A stretch of 35,991 bases of DNA from Mesorhizobium sp. (GCF_004962925.1 NZ_SUEO01000008.1:7387-43377); one strand, 5' to 3'; positions 16,234 to 25,245 are shown, counted from the first letter of the stretch. A program made the numbers and translations. The notes: generated by a model from the letters alone, not told the origin.

Positions 16234-16297
16234 GTGAAAAATTCAGGGTAAATTTCATGAGAAGTTAAGTTCGTGAAAGAATCAAGAGGATTTTCAT
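16234..16297. promoter_or_regulatory. Tandem inverted-repeat operator candidate for the XRE-cupin regulator
   Basis: Two copies of TGAAA-N13-TTTCA occur at 16235-16257 and 16274-16296, exactly 39 bp apart. Each is flanked by a G on the left and TGAG on the right (GTGAAA and TTTCATGAG in both). The first copy starts 9 bp from the regulator's start codon, on its upstream side. The spacing places the sites nearly four helical turns apart, on about one face of the helix. The match to this regulator is inferred from position. Confidence 0.55.
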
Positions 16298-16397
16298 GAG
16301 GCCACAAGATTTGCTTGCGCCATTTTGACGGTTCAGGCAAAGGCTCGGCCACGAACGGCGAGTGAGGGCGTCCGGTCGAGACCAACGATAGCGCGCC

Positions 16398-16489
16398 GCG
16401 TGTCCAATCGGACGCGCACAGGACGCTCCATCGTTTTCTAGACTGCGCATGATCCTTTCCGGAAACAGATTCCGGTTTCCGGGGTCATG
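16398..16489. repeat. Compound palindromic intergenic repeat (family A)
   Basis: The left half is the hairpin GCGTGTCC-AATC-GGACGCGC (16398-16417). The right half is the GCATGATCC...GGGGTCATG palindrome (16447-16489) with CCGGAAAC/GTTTCCGG inside. The same two halves in the same order are seen at 33017-33108. The ATG at 16487 lies in the element, which argues against its use as a gene start. Confidence 0.72.
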
Positions 16490-16504
16490 GCTAAGGGACG
16501 GCCC

Positions 16505-17209
16505 ATGCTGGAAAACAATACCCGAATTGCCAAGGATGCGGCGATCGTCGACGAGGCGATCACGTCGCGCCGCTCGGTGCGCGCCTTCCTGCCCGACATG
16601 GTCGACGACGAAACGATCCGCGCCATTCTCGCCGTAGCGGCTCGCGCGCCTTCGGGCACCAACATGCAGCCCTGGCGGGTCTACGTGACCAAGGGCGAGG
16701 TGAAGCAGCGGATCACCGATGCTATCCTCAACTCCGGCATCCGCGCCGAAAAGGCCGAGTGGGATGAATATCGCTATTATCCGGACCAGTTCTTCGAACC
16801 GTATCTCACCCGGCGGCGGGCGAATGGCTTCGGCCTCTACGGCGTGCTTGGCATCGGCCGGCGCGAAGTCGACCGGATGCGCGCCCAGCACGACCGCAAC
16901 TTCGTCTTCTTCGATGCGCCGGTCGGCATGATCTTCACCGTCGACCGGCGGCTGAACAAGGGTTCGTGGATCGATTACGGCATGTTCCTGCAGAACATCA
17001 TGGTGGCGGCTCGGGGCAGGGGCCTGCACACCTGTCCGCAGGCCGCCTTTGCACCGTATCACAAGCAGATCAGGCCGGTGCTCAACATCCCCGACGAGGA
17101 GATCGTCGTCTGTGGCATGGCGCTCGGCCATGAGGACACGTCCAAGCCCGAAAACGAGTTCCGCACCGACCGCGCCCCGCTGGAAGAGTGGGTGACGTTC
17201 GCCAAATGA
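16505..17209 (+). CDS. Nitroreductase-family FMN oxidoreductase
   Basis: The 234-aa product is a nitroreductase-fold flavoprotein. SRRSVRAFLPDMVDDETI and then AARAPSGTNMQPWRVYV form the two usual N-terminal FMN-binding motifs. GMFLQNIMVAARGRGLHTCPQ and the late EIVVCGMALGHED complete the pattern. Such enzymes use NAD(P)H to reduce nitro compounds, quinones or other acceptors, usually as dimers. The physiological substrate is unknown. The ATG at 16505 is preferred over the one at 16487, because the latter lies in a palindromic repeat and AAGGGA provides a ribosome site before 16505. It stands alone, divergent from the XRE operon and convergent with the sox operon. Confidence 0.9.
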   Translation: MLENNTRIAKDAAIVDEAITSRRSVRAFLPDMVDDETIRAILAVAARAPSGTNMQPWRVYVTKGEVKQRITDAILNSGIRAEKAEWDEYRYYPDQFFEPYLTRRRANGFGLYGVLGIGRREVDRMRAQHDRNFVFFDAPVGMIFTVDRRLNKGSWIDYGMFLQNIMVAARGRGLHTCPQAAFAPYHKQIRPVLNIPDEEIVVCGMALGHEDTSKPENEFRTDRAPLEEWVTFAK

Positions 17210-17247
17210 GGTGGCGTCAAGTGAGGTGACGACGCGCCCACCTGCGT

Positions 17248-17850
17248 CTACTGCACCTCATAGCCGACTTCCTCGCTGGCGTGACAGAGCGCCTTCCAGA
17301 ACGAGCGCGCAAACGAGCGGAACACATAGACGTCGAACTGGTCGGCGCCGGTGCGCTGGATCTGCGCAAAGACGTCATGATGCATGGTCGAGCGGCCGGC
17401 ACCGACCGGGAAGGCCGGCAGCGCGAAGTCGATGGCGAAGAGTTTTGCCAGCACCCACTCGGCCTTTGGTCCGGCGATGCGGATCGCAGTGCGGCCGTGC
17501 GACAGGTCGGTCACCGTGCCGATATCAGGGGTGACGACATTGGCAAAAGCCGATGCCAGGCCTTCGGCCTCGTCGACCACGGTGAATTTTCCCGGCGCGA
17601 AGCCGAACACCGACCTCACGCCGTCGGTGCTGCCGGCGCCGGCGCCATCGGGCAGGGCAAGGCCGGTAACGGTGCGGATGCCTGATATCAACTTCTTCTC
17701 CTGGCCCGGCCAGGCAGCGAGCTGCAGGATCGATCCCGGCCTGGTTTCGGAGAGGATGACATCGATGCCGTGTTCGAAATCGCCGTGCGAACCGATGCGC
17801 AGTTCCGGTTCAAGCGGTGCCAGCTCAATCGGTGATTGGCGCTCAACCAT
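17248..17850 (-). CDS. soxG: Sarcosine oxidase subunit gamma
   Basis: The 200-aa protein is the fourth subunit of heterotetrameric sarcosine oxidase. It matches the weakly conserved gamma family, with a GcvT-like fold: GTVTDLSHGRTAIRIAGPKAE and a DVYVFRSFARSFWKAL C-terminal helix. Gamma has no known cofactor and is needed for assembly. The ATG at 17850 overlaps the last eight bases of soxA, which sets the start; longer in-frame extension runs antisense-like through soxA and lacks family character. It is the last gene of the soxBDAG operon, and the convergent nitroreductase gene ends only 38 bp away. Confidence 0.9.
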   Translation of the reverse strand: MVERQSPIELAPLEPELRIGSHGDFEHGIDVILSETRPGSILQLAAWPGQEKKLISGIRTVTGLALPDGAGAGSTDGVRSVFGFAPGKFTVVDEAEGLASAFANVVTPDIGTVTDLSHGRTAIRIAGPKAEWVLAKLFAIDFALPAFPVGAGRSTMHHDVFAQIQRTGADQFDVYVFRSFARSFWKALCHASEEVGYEVQ

Positions 17851-20836
17851 GCATGCGGCTCCCGTTCGGATCAAAGAAGTGGTTGGAGACGATCTCGACC
17901 GGGCCGAACCGGTTGCGCAAGGGATCGGAGATATGGGCGCGCGTGCCGCGCCGTGCCTTGCCGTCCTTGACCAAAGCGAGCGCGATGTACTTGCCGAGCG
18001 CCGGCGAATAGCAGCAAGCGGTGATGTGGCCGATGGAATCGTGCGGATCGGCTTCGTCAAGCGCCTCGACGATGTGCGCGCCGCCGTTGAGCGGCTGGTT
18101 GTCCAGCGAGATCAACCCGACGAGTTCCAGCCGGCCGGGAGCGATCAGGCCCTCGCGATCCATCATCGCCGAGCCGATGAAGGGCTTTTTCTTGGACAGC
18201 ATCCAGTCGAGATGCAGGTCGCGCGCTGTGGTGCGGCCGTCGATCTCAGCGCCGGTGACGTGGCCTTTCTCGATGCGCATCGTGCCCAGCGCCTCAAGCC
18301 CGTAAGTCACCAGTCCGAACGGCTTGCCGGCTTCGATCAGCGCTTCCCAGACATGGGTGCCGTAACCGGCGCCGGAGTAAACTTCGAAGGCCATTTCGCC
18401 GGAGAAAGACAGCCGGCAGATCATCACCGGCACGCCTGATATCTTGCCGCGCACGATGCCCATGAAGGGCAAGGTGGCGTTGTCGACGGCGGTGCCGGTG
18501 ACGCAAGCGGCAAGAATTTCTCTTGCCCTCGGCCCACCGATCGCGGCACCCGCCCATTCGTCGGTCACCGAGGTGACGTGGACCTTCAGCACCGGCCAGA
18601 TGACGTCGAGGAAATACTCCAGATGCTGCATCACCTTGCCGGCATTGGCCGTGGTGGTGGTCATCAAGAAGTCCTGTTCGCCGAGCCGCCATGTCGTGCC
18701 GTCGTCGAAGGCAAGGCCGTCCTCGCGCAGCATCAGCCCGTAGCGAGCCTTGCCGACAGCCAGTGTCGAGAACATGTTGGTGTAGACCCGGTCGAGGAAT
18801 TCCGCTGCGTCCGGACCCTGCACGGCGATCTTGCCCAGTGTCGAGACATCGACGATGCCGGCGCTCTCGCGCGTCGCCCTGGCTTCGCGCACATAGGCCT
18901 GCTCGATCGTCTCGCCGGGATGGCCATAAATCATCGGGCGATACCAGAGGCCGGCCGAATACATGGTTGCGCCATTGGCGACGTGCCAGTCATGCATCGG
19001 CGTCAGCCGCTCTGGCCTCAGGTCGCCGAAGCGTTCTGCAGCGAGCGAGCCGATTGAGACCGCCGAAAAGGGCGGGCGAAAGCGTGTCGTGCCGACTTCG
19101 GGGATCGGCTTGCCCAATGCCTCGGCCATGGTGGCGAGGCCGGGTATGTTGGAGCTCTTGCCCTGGTCGGTTGCCATGCCGAGCGTGGTGTAGCGCTTCA
19201 GGTGCTCGACCGAGATGAAGCCTTCGCGATGCGCCAGCCGAACATCTTCCGCGGTCACGTCGTGCTGGAAATCGACGAAACTTTTTCCATCGGCTTTGAT
19301 CTCGAACACCGGCGCCGGATCAGGATCGCCGGGTGCTGCTTCGACGACCGGCAAGGCCGTTGGTGCAGCGGTCCCGCCGGCCGCCGAAAGCCCGGCGGCG
19401 CGACCTTCGGCGATTGCCTCGGCGGTGGAGAAGCTGCCGGTGAAAGCGCCGGCGCCAATCCATTGCTGGGTTGGCTTCGGTGGCAGGAAGGCTTGCCTGG
19501 CGGCATTCCATTCCGCCTTGGCGCCGGCCTGACTGGCCAGATGGATGGTCGGCGACCAGCCTCCCGACATCAGCAGGCAGTCGGCTTGAATGCTGCGCGG
19601 ATCGCCGGCAAGCGCGCCGTTGATCATGTCGAAGCGCTGCACCTTGATGCCGGACAGCGCCTTGCCGCCTTCGGTGGCGACCACGGCGTGACCGGAAAGG
19701 ATCTTGACTTCCGCTTCATCGGCGAGTTCACGCATCTCGCCCGAAAGCTCCGGCCGCACGTCAACGATGACGATGATCGCCGCACCGGCCTTCTTCAGCG
19801 CAAGGGCGGAGCGATAGGCGCTGTCATTATTGGTGAAGAGCGCGATCCTGTGGCCCGGCAGCACGCCGTACTCGTTGGCGTAGCGCTCGGCGGCATGCGC
19901 CAGCATCACCCCCGGCCGGTCGTTGCCCGGAAACACCAGCGGCCGCTCGAAGGAGCCGGTGGCCAGCACCACCGATTTGGCGCGGATGGTCCAGTAGCGA
20001 TGGCGCGGTTCGCCCTTGCCGGGCCTCTCCTTATGGTCGGTGACCCGTTCAAGCGCGGCGAGTACGTTGCCGTCGTAGTAGCCCCAGACCGTGGTGCGCG
20101 GCAGCAGGCGGACATTGTCATAGCCTTCGAGCTGGCCGGCGGCTCGCGCTGCCCAGTCCGCCCCGGGCATGCCGTCGATCGTCTCGCCCGACCAGTTGGC
20201 CGAGCCGCCGAAATGCGGTTCGAGCTCGCTGAGGATGACACGCGCGCCTTGATCGGCGGCTGCCCTGGCGGCCATCAGCCCGGCCGGACCGGAGCCGACC
20301 ACCAGCACATCGCAGAAAGCGTTCATCCGCTCATAACGCGCTGTATCGGCAGCGGTCCCGGCGCGGCCGAGACCGGCGGCGCGGCGGATGAAATGCTCGC
20401 AGAACATCCAGAAACGCGTGCCCTTCAGCGGGCCGATCGCGGGTCCCATGAAGGTCTTGTAATAGAAGCCGGCGGACAGAAGCTTGCCGCCGAGCTGGTT
20501 GGCGGCGCTGACATCCCAGGACAGCGATGGAAAGCGGTTCTGGCTGACGGCGGTCAGCCCATCATAGATCTCGACCATGGTCGCTGCGATGTTGGGCTCG
20601 CGAACCTCGCCCCGCAGCACCGTCACCAGGGCGTTCGGCTCCTCGACGCCTGATGTCAGCACGCCGCGCGGGCGGTGATATTTGAACGAGCGCCCGAACA
20701 GGGTGATGCCGTTGGCCAGCAGCGCTGAGGCAAGCGTGTCGCCGGCATGGCCGGTGTAGGGCGCGCCGTCGAAGGTGAACCGGATCGTTCGCAGCCGGTC
20801 GATCCGGCCGCCGGCATCGGTGCGGCGTGGGCTCAC
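17843..20836 (-). CDS. soxA: Sarcosine oxidase subunit alpha
   Basis: This 997-aa subunit has three parts. The N-terminal ~100 residues resemble a ferredoxin-like Fer2_4 domain without a visible set of cluster cysteines. The middle is an NAD(+)-binding Rossmann module with VVGSGPAG (180-187). The last ~380 residues are a GcvT-type folate domain with GEMAFEVY. In the holoenzyme, sarcosine is oxidised on beta, and the imine travels to the alpha folate site to give 5,10-methylene-tetrahydrofolate, glycine and hydrogen peroxide. The start is GTG at 20836, overlapping the soxD stop by four bases (GTGA). The length is that expected for the family. Confidence 0.96.
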   Translation of the reverse strand: MSPRRTDAGGRIDRLRTIRFTFDGAPYTGHAGDTLASALLANGITLFGRSFKYHRPRGVLTSGVEEPNALVTVLRGEVREPNIAATMVEIYDGLTAVSQNRFPSLSWDVSAANQLGGKLLSAGFYYKTFMGPAIGPLKGTRFWMFCEHFIRRAAGLGRAGTAADTARYERMNAFCDVLVVGSGPAGLMAARAAADQGARVILSELEPHFGGSANWSGETIDGMPGADWAARAAGQLEGYDNVRLLPRTTVWGYYDGNVLAALERVTDHKERPGKGEPRHRYWTIRAKSVVLATGSFERPLVFPGNDRPGVMLAHAAERYANEYGVLPGHRIALFTNNDSAYRSALALKKAGAAIIVIVDVRPELSGEMRELADEAEVKILSGHAVVATEGGKALSGIKVQRFDMINGALAGDPRSIQADCLLMSGGWSPTIHLASQAGAKAEWNAARQAFLPPKPTQQWIGAGAFTGSFSTAEAIAEGRAAGLSAAGGTAAPTALPVVEAAPGDPDPAPVFEIKADGKSFVDFQHDVTAEDVRLAHREGFISVEHLKRYTTLGMATDQGKSSNIPGLATMAEALGKPIPEVGTTRFRPPFSAVSIGSLAAERFGDLRPERLTPMHDWHVANGATMYSAGLWYRPMIYGHPGETIEQAYVREARATRESAGIVDVSTLGKIAVQGPDAAEFLDRVYTNMFSTLAVGKARYGLMLREDGLAFDDGTTWRLGEQDFLMTTTTANAGKVMQHLEYFLDVIWPVLKVHVTSVTDEWAGAAIGGPRAREILAACVTGTAVDNATLPFMGIVRGKISGVPVMICRLSFSGEMAFEVYSGAGYGTHVWEALIEAGKPFGLVTYGLEALGTMRIEKGHVTGAEIDGRTTARDLHLDWMLSKKKPFIGSAMMDREGLIAPGRLELVGLISLDNQPLNGGAHIVEALDEADPHDSIGHITACCYSPALGKYIALALVKDGKARRGTRAHISDPLRNRFGPVEIVSNHFFDPNGSRMHG

Positions 20837-21129
20837 GACTTGCCCTCCGCCTTGTGCCGCGCGGCGGCTTTGTGGTCGCCGCGCGCGAAGGCGACGCTGG
20901 AGATATCGTGTGTCAGCGTGTTGCGCACGACCCTGAGATGGGCGCGGCAGCCACCGGAATGCTGCCAGATCTCGTTGTGGTCACCCGCCGGATTCAACCG
21001 ATCGTAGACATAGGCGTTCCAGGCGTCGAGGTCTTGCGAGGCGGGCTGAGGGCGCTCGCGGTTGCCGTCGCCCTGGTAGGTGAACTCGATGACATCGCGC
21101 GGGCCGCAATAGGGGCAAGTGATCAGCAT
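20833..21129 (-). CDS. soxD: Sarcosine oxidase subunit delta
   Basis: The 98-aa subunit binds zinc. The likely ligands are visible: C5 and C8 in CPYCG, then H57 and C61 in QHSGGCR. WQHSGGCRAHLRVVRNT is the hallmark of delta subunits. It is a structural part of the tetrameric enzyme. The start at 21129 is set by the CPYC motif and an AGGTAAGA ribosome site; a longer frame to 21306 only runs through soxB. It lies 11 bp after soxB and overlaps soxA by four bases. Confidence 0.95.
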   Translation of the reverse strand: MLITCPYCGPRDVIEFTYQGDGNRERPQPASQDLDAWNAYVYDRLNPAGDHNEIWQHSGGCRAHLRVVRNTLTHDISSVAFARGDHKAAARHKAEGKS

Positions 21130-21140
21130 TTTCGTCTTAC

Positions 21141-22400
21141 CTAATGCAGGCGCGGCGTCGCGCCCTGGCCCTTGTCGTCGATCACCAGGCCGCGGTGGAA
21201 GCGGTCGAGCGTGAAGGGCGCGTTGAAGTCGTGCGGCTCGTCCTTGGCGATGGTCCAGGCAAAGCACCAGCCGGAGGCCGGCGTCGCCTTGAAGCCGCCG
21301 TAGCACCAGCCGCAGTTGAGATACATGCCCGGCAGCGGACCGGTGGTGATGATCGGCGAGCCGTCCATCGACATGTCGCAGACGCCGCCCCAGGAGCGCA
21401 GCATGCGCACGCGCGCAAGCCCTGGAAATAGCGCCAGCATCTCGCTCATCACCTCGTCGACGATCGGCAGGCTGCCGCGCTGGGCATAGCTGTTGTAGCC
21501 GTCGAGATCGCCGCCGTAGACCAGGCCGCCCTTGTCCGACTGGGACATGTAGAAATGGCCCATGCCGAAGGTGAGGACGGTATTGACGAATGGCTTCAGC
21601 GATTCCGTCACGAAGGCCTGCAGCACATGGCTCTCGATCGGCATCGTCTCGATGCCGGCAAGCTGCATGACCCGTCCGGTGCTGCCGGCCACCGCGACTG
21701 CCACTTTCTTGGCGCGGATCTCACCACGCGATGTCGAAACGCCTGATATGCGGTCGCCATTACGCAGGAAGCCGGTGACCTCGCAATTCTCGATGATGTC
21801 GACGCCGCGACGGTCGGCGCCGCGCGCATAGCCCCAGGCGACGGCATCGTGGCGGGCGGTGCCGGCGCGCGGTTGCATCAGCCCGCCGACGACCGGGAAG
21901 CGAGCCGCGCCCGAGACGTCCAGCGCCGGTATCAGGCGTGCGATCTCCGCCGTGGTCATCAGTTCGGCATCGACGCCGAGATGGCGCATGGCGTTGCCGC
22001 GCCGGGCAAGGTCGTCAAGCTGGGCAGGCGTGTGCGCCAGGTTCAGGCAGCCGCGCTGCGAGAACATGACGTTGTAGTTGAGGTCGTGCGAGAGGTTCTC
22101 CCACAGCTTCATCGAATGTTCGTAAAAGCGGGTGTTGGCAGGCAGCAGGTAGTTGGAGCGAACGGCCGTCGTGTTGCGGCCGACATTGCCGGAGCCGAGC
22201 CAGCCCTTCTCCAGCACCGCGACATTGGTGATGCCGTGCTCCTTGGCGAGATAATAGGCGGTCGACAGGCCATGGCCGCCGCCGCCGATGACAATCACGT
22301 CGTAGGATGCCTTCGGATCCGGCTTGCGCCAGGCCGGCTTCCAGTCCTTGTTGCCGGTCAGCGCGTTTTTGAGAAGCGAGAAGGCCGAATATTCCGCCAT
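21141..22400 (-). CDS. soxB: Sarcosine oxidase subunit beta
   Basis: The 419-aa catalytic subunit has the DAO-type FAD fold with GGGGHGLSTAYYLAK (39-53), and it holds the site where sarcosine is oxidised. H184 in GTARHDAVAWG is the probable histidine for covalent FMN, as in Corynebacterium sarcosine oxidase. The end reads FKATPASGW followed by HDFNAPFTLDRFHRG, typical for beta subunits. It is the first gene of soxBDAG. Its leader carries a tandem 20-bp repeat that runs up to the start codon and supplies a weak A-rich ribosome site. Confidence 0.95.
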   Translation of the reverse strand: MAEYSAFSLLKNALTGNKDWKPAWRKPDPKASYDVIVIGGGGHGLSTAYYLAKEHGITNVAVLEKGWLGSGNVGRNTTAVRSNYLLPANTRFYEHSMKLWENLSHDLNYNVMFSQRGCLNLAHTPAQLDDLARRGNAMRHLGVDAELMTTAEIARLIPALDVSGAARFPVVGGLMQPRAGTARHDAVAWGYARGADRRGVDIIENCEVTGFLRNGDRISGVSTSRGEIRAKKVAVAVAGSTGRVMQLAGIETMPIESHVLQAFVTESLKPFVNTVLTFGMGHFYMSQSDKGGLVYGGDLDGYNSYAQRGSLPIVDEVMSEMLALFPGLARVRMLRSWGGVCDMSMDGSPIITTGPLPGMYLNCGWCYGGFKATPASGWCFAWTIAKDEPHDFNAPFTLDRFHRGLVIDDKGQGATPRLH

Positions 22401-22401
22401 T

Positions 22402-22441
22402 CTTTTTGTTATCCGTTCTGGCTTTTTGTCATCCGTTTTGG
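22402..22441. repeat. Two tandem 20-bp units in the soxB leader
   Basis: Units 22402-22421 and 22422-22441 match at 18 of 20 positions (differences at positions 9 and 17). They lie immediately upstream of the soxB start codon at 22400. On the soxB strand they read GGATGACAAAAAG and GGATAACAAAAAG at their cores. An upstream mini-frame of seven codons, ATG at 22432 to TAA at 22409, is created by the two differences. Whether it is translated is unknown. Confidence 0.7.
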
Positions 22442-22616
22442 GCGATGCGGCACACTATAGAGCAGGCCGTTGCCGCAAAGCCAATATTGCGCCATCGCTT
22501 TTCGACTGGCCGACTCCGAATGGACGGGGGGCCGAGACGGCTTGCTCCCTGGTATGAGCGTCTTTATCAAGGGCGAGCTTTAGAACGCCTTGCTGCCTGT
22601 GAGTCGCCAAACAATC

Positions 22617-25106
22617 ATGCTTTTCCGACTGCTCCGCTTCGTTCTGGTCCTGGCGATCGTCGCTTCGGCGCCGCTGGCGCTTGGCGCGGTGGCCCAGGGG
22701 CTTGACCAGGCTCCCTCCGGGATAGTCGCCGACCAGCAGAAAATTCTCCAGGGTCTGACGACAACGACCGACAATCTCGAACAGAAAATCCAGGAAGACG
22801 GTGTCGACGACGCCAGCCTTGTCGATATCCGCCTGCAGCTCGAGGAATTGTCGCGAGACGCGCTGAACAGCGCGCTTGCCTTCCGCCCGCGCCTTGCGGA
22901 GATCAACGCAAGGGTCGATCAGCTCGGTGCGCCGCCGGCCGCGGGCCAGCCGCCCGAGCCCGATATCGTGGCCACCGAACGCCAGGCGCTGGCGTCCGAA
23001 AAGGCCGAGATCAATGCTGTCATCGCCGCGGCGCAAAACCTGTCGATCCGCATCAGCGGCCTCATCGACAGGATCGCCAATATGCGCAGCGAGCTGTTTC
23101 GCAACCTGCTCACCAAGCGCTACGTTCTGTCCGATGCGTTGAGCCCGAAGGTCATTTCCGATGCCAACGATGAATATGCCGGCTTCTACAAGGCGGTGTC
23201 ATCGTGGCTGACCTTCGCCTTCAAGTTCAAATTCCAGGCCGTGCTGGCCGCGACCTTGACTGCGCTTTCCCTGGCGGCGGTGCTTTTTGTCGGGGGGCGG
23301 CGTCTGTTCGGGCGTGTCTTCGAAGCGGACCCTTCCATCGAAGATCCGTCCTATCTCAGCCGGCTGTCGGTGGCGTTCTGGTCGACATTGCTGCCGACGC
23401 TGGCGGTCGGCGTCTTCCTGGTCTCGACCGTGTTCTTTTTCAACTACTACAACGTGTTGCGCGGCGACATTGGCGTTTTCCTGAATGCGCTGGTCGCGGT
23501 CATCGCGGTGGTGTTCTGCGTCAACCGGCTGGCCAATGCGGCGCTGGAGCCGCGGCTGCCGAACTGGCGGCTCATCCCCGTTGAAACGGGTCCGGCACGC
23601 TGGCTGGTGCGGCTGACGACCGCGATGGCGGTGGTGATCGGCATCAACAATTTCCTGTCGGTCGTCAACGACAAGATGGGCTCGCCGCTATCGCTGACCA
23701 TCGCCAGAAGTTTTGTCGCCACCATCATCGTCGGCGTCATCCTGATCCTGATGGGAATGTTGAAGCCATTCAAGGCAGCCGACGGAAGCTGGCGTCCCTG
23801 GCCGGTGTGGCTGCGCTACACCGCCTTCGCGCTCGGCCTTTTCACTATCGCCGCGGCTATGCTCGGCTATATCCGCCTTGCCATCTTCGTCTCGCTGCAA
23901 GTCGTGGTCACCGGGACCATTCTGGTTACCGCCTATATCGGCTTCCTGTCGGCGCGGGCGATCAGCGAGGAAGGCAGCTTTGCCAACACGTCGATCGGGC
24001 GCTGGCTATCGACCAACTCCAGTTATGAGGAGTCCGCGCTTGACCAGCTCGGCCTGGTCGTCAGCGTCGCCATCAACCTGATGATCGTGCTGGTGTTCCT
24101 TCCGCTGATCCTGTTGATGTGGGGTTTCCAGCCCGGCGACATCCAGGCCTGGGGCTACAAGCTGGCGACGGGCCTCACCATCGGCTCGGTGACGATCTCG
24201 GTGACCGGCATCCTGACCGGCATCATTGTCTTCATCATCGGCTATTTCCTGACGCGCTGGTTCCAGGGCTGGCTCGACGGCTCGGTGATGGCGCGCGGCA
24301 AGGTCGATACCGGCGTGCGCAACTCGATCCGGCTGGCGGTCGGCTATGCCGGCGTGGCGCTCGCAGCACTCGTCGGCGTCTCGGCGGCGGGCATCGATCT
24401 CTCCAATCTGGCGCTTGTCGCCGGCGCCCTGTCCCTCGGTATCGGCTTCGGCCTGCAGAATGTCGTCTCCAACTTCGTCTCCGGTCTGATCCTTTTGGCC
24501 GAGCGGCCGTTCAAGGTCGGCGACTGGATCGTCGCCGGTGACATCAGCGGCACGGTCAAGAAGATCAGTGTGCGTGCTACCGAGATCGAGACGTTCCAGC
24601 GGCAGTCGGTGATCCTGCCCAATTCAAACCTGATCAACAATGCCGTCGGCAACTGGACGCACCGCAACAAGCTCGGTCGCATCGACATCAAGGTCGGCGT
24701 CGCCTATGGCAGCGACGTCAAGCAGGTCCATGCTGTCCTTTTGGAGATTGCGCGCGGCCATCCGTTGGTGCTGAAAAATCCCGAACCCTTCGTGCTGTTT
24801 ACCAATTTCGGGCCGGCCGCTCTCGAATTCGAAATCCGTGTGTTCCTGGCCGACGTGATGAACGGCAACGTCGTGCAGAACGACATCCGGTTTGCCGTCC
24901 TCGATCTGTTCGCCGACCAACATATCGAAATTCCATCGGCGCCGCGCGCCGTCGTCGAGACCAAGAAGCATGAGGCGTGGCCGATCGACGACGACAAGAT
25001 CGAAGTCGATTTCGCCGAACAGGAGCAAGCGAAGGCGGAAGCCGTGGCCGAGGCGAAACGCCTGGCCAAATCGGGGCGCAAGATCCGCAAGCCGGATCCC
25101 GATTAG
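22617..25106 (+). CDS. DUF3772/MscS-type mechanosensitive channel protein
   Basis: The 829-aa protein starts with a signal peptide (MLFRLLRFVLVLAIVASAP, cleavage near residue 25). A periplasmic part of about 175 residues follows, predicted to be helical and coiled-coil, containing the DUF3772 region. About ten or eleven membrane helices come next. The C-terminal ~280 residues are an MscS core with LALVAGALSLGIGFGLQNVVSN, the pore-lining helix, then AERPFKVGDWI and VILPNSNLINN. The end is a lysine-rich cytoplasmic tail. Such large MscS/MscK-like proteins protect cells against osmotic downshift. The ATG at 22617 is chosen because it gives the signal peptide; a TTG at 22590 is possible. Its TAG stop is in the left end of a palindromic element. 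Confidence 0.93.
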   Translation: MLFRLLRFVLVLAIVASAPLALGAVAQGLDQAPSGIVADQQKILQGLTTTTDNLEQKIQEDGVDDASLVDIRLQLEELSRDALNSALAFRPRLAEINARVDQLGAPPAAGQPPEPDIVATERQALASEKAEINAVIAAAQNLSIRISGLIDRIANMRSELFRNLLTKRYVLSDALSPKVISDANDEYAGFYKAVSSWLTFAFKFKFQAVLAATLTALSLAAVLFVGGRRLFGRVFEADPSIEDPSYLSRLSVAFWSTLLPTLAVGVFLVSTVFFFNYYNVLRGDIGVFLNALVAVIAVVFCVNRLANAALEPRLPNWRLIPVETGPARWLVRLTTAMAVVIGINNFLSVVNDKMGSPLSLTIARSFVATIIVGVILILMGMLKPFKAADGSWRPWPVWLRYTAFALGLFTIAAAMLGYIRLAIFVSLQVVVTGTILVTAYIGFLSARAISEEGSFANTSIGRWLSTNSSYEESALDQLGLVVSVAINLMIVLVFLPLILLMWGFQPGDIQAWGYKLATGLTIGSVTISVTGILTGIIVFIIGYFLTRWFQGWLDGSVMARGKVDTGVRNSIRLAVGYAGVALAALVGVSAAGIDLSNLALVAGALSLGIGFGLQNVVSNFVSGLILLAERPFKVGDWIVAGDISGTVKKISVRATEIETFQRQSVILPNSNLINNAVGNWTHRNKLGRIDIKVGVAYGSDVKQVHAVLLEIARGHPLVLKNPEPFVLFTNFGPAALEFEIRVFLADVMNGNVVQNDIRFAVLDLFADQHIEIPSAPRAVVETKKHEAWPIDDDKIEVDFAEQEQAKAEAVAEAKRLAKSGRKIRKPDPD

Positions 25107-25190
25107 GGCATATTGATATTCAGGTGATGCCGGCCTGCGAACGGCTGATACCTGCGCTTCCGGTACTCACGTACCCAAAGTACGCTGCGC
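25104..25190. repeat. MITE-like palindromic element, shortened copy
   Basis: This copy shares the left end and inner hairpin of the element at 1643-1789: GGCCTGCGAA (25132-25141), CCTGCGCTTCCGGTACTCAC (25151-25170), ACGTACCCAA and GTACGCTGCGCTC. The right terminal inverted repeat is not found; similarity ends near 25191. As in the full copy, it starts with the TAG stop of the gene upstream, in the same orientation. Confidence 0.7.
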
Positions 25191-25245
25191 TCGACAAAGC
25201 GAGAACCAATTGCGGCATGAATGCGGCATTCAGTTGCCGTTCAGC

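Noticed and set aside
16227..16385. Longer start for the XRE-cupin regulator
   Set aside because: It would translate through the operator-like inverted repeats and add 53 residues not seen in this family.
17851..18060. Extended N-terminus for sarcosine oxidase gamma
   Set aside because: The extra 70 residues run through soxA and are S/R/A-rich without family similarity. The ATG overlapping the soxA stop fits the usual gamma length.
22455..23036. 193-codon minus-strand frame before soxB
   Set aside because: It is mostly antisense to the start of the mechanosensitive channel gene, with no motif. I treat 22401-22616 as the divergent promoter region.
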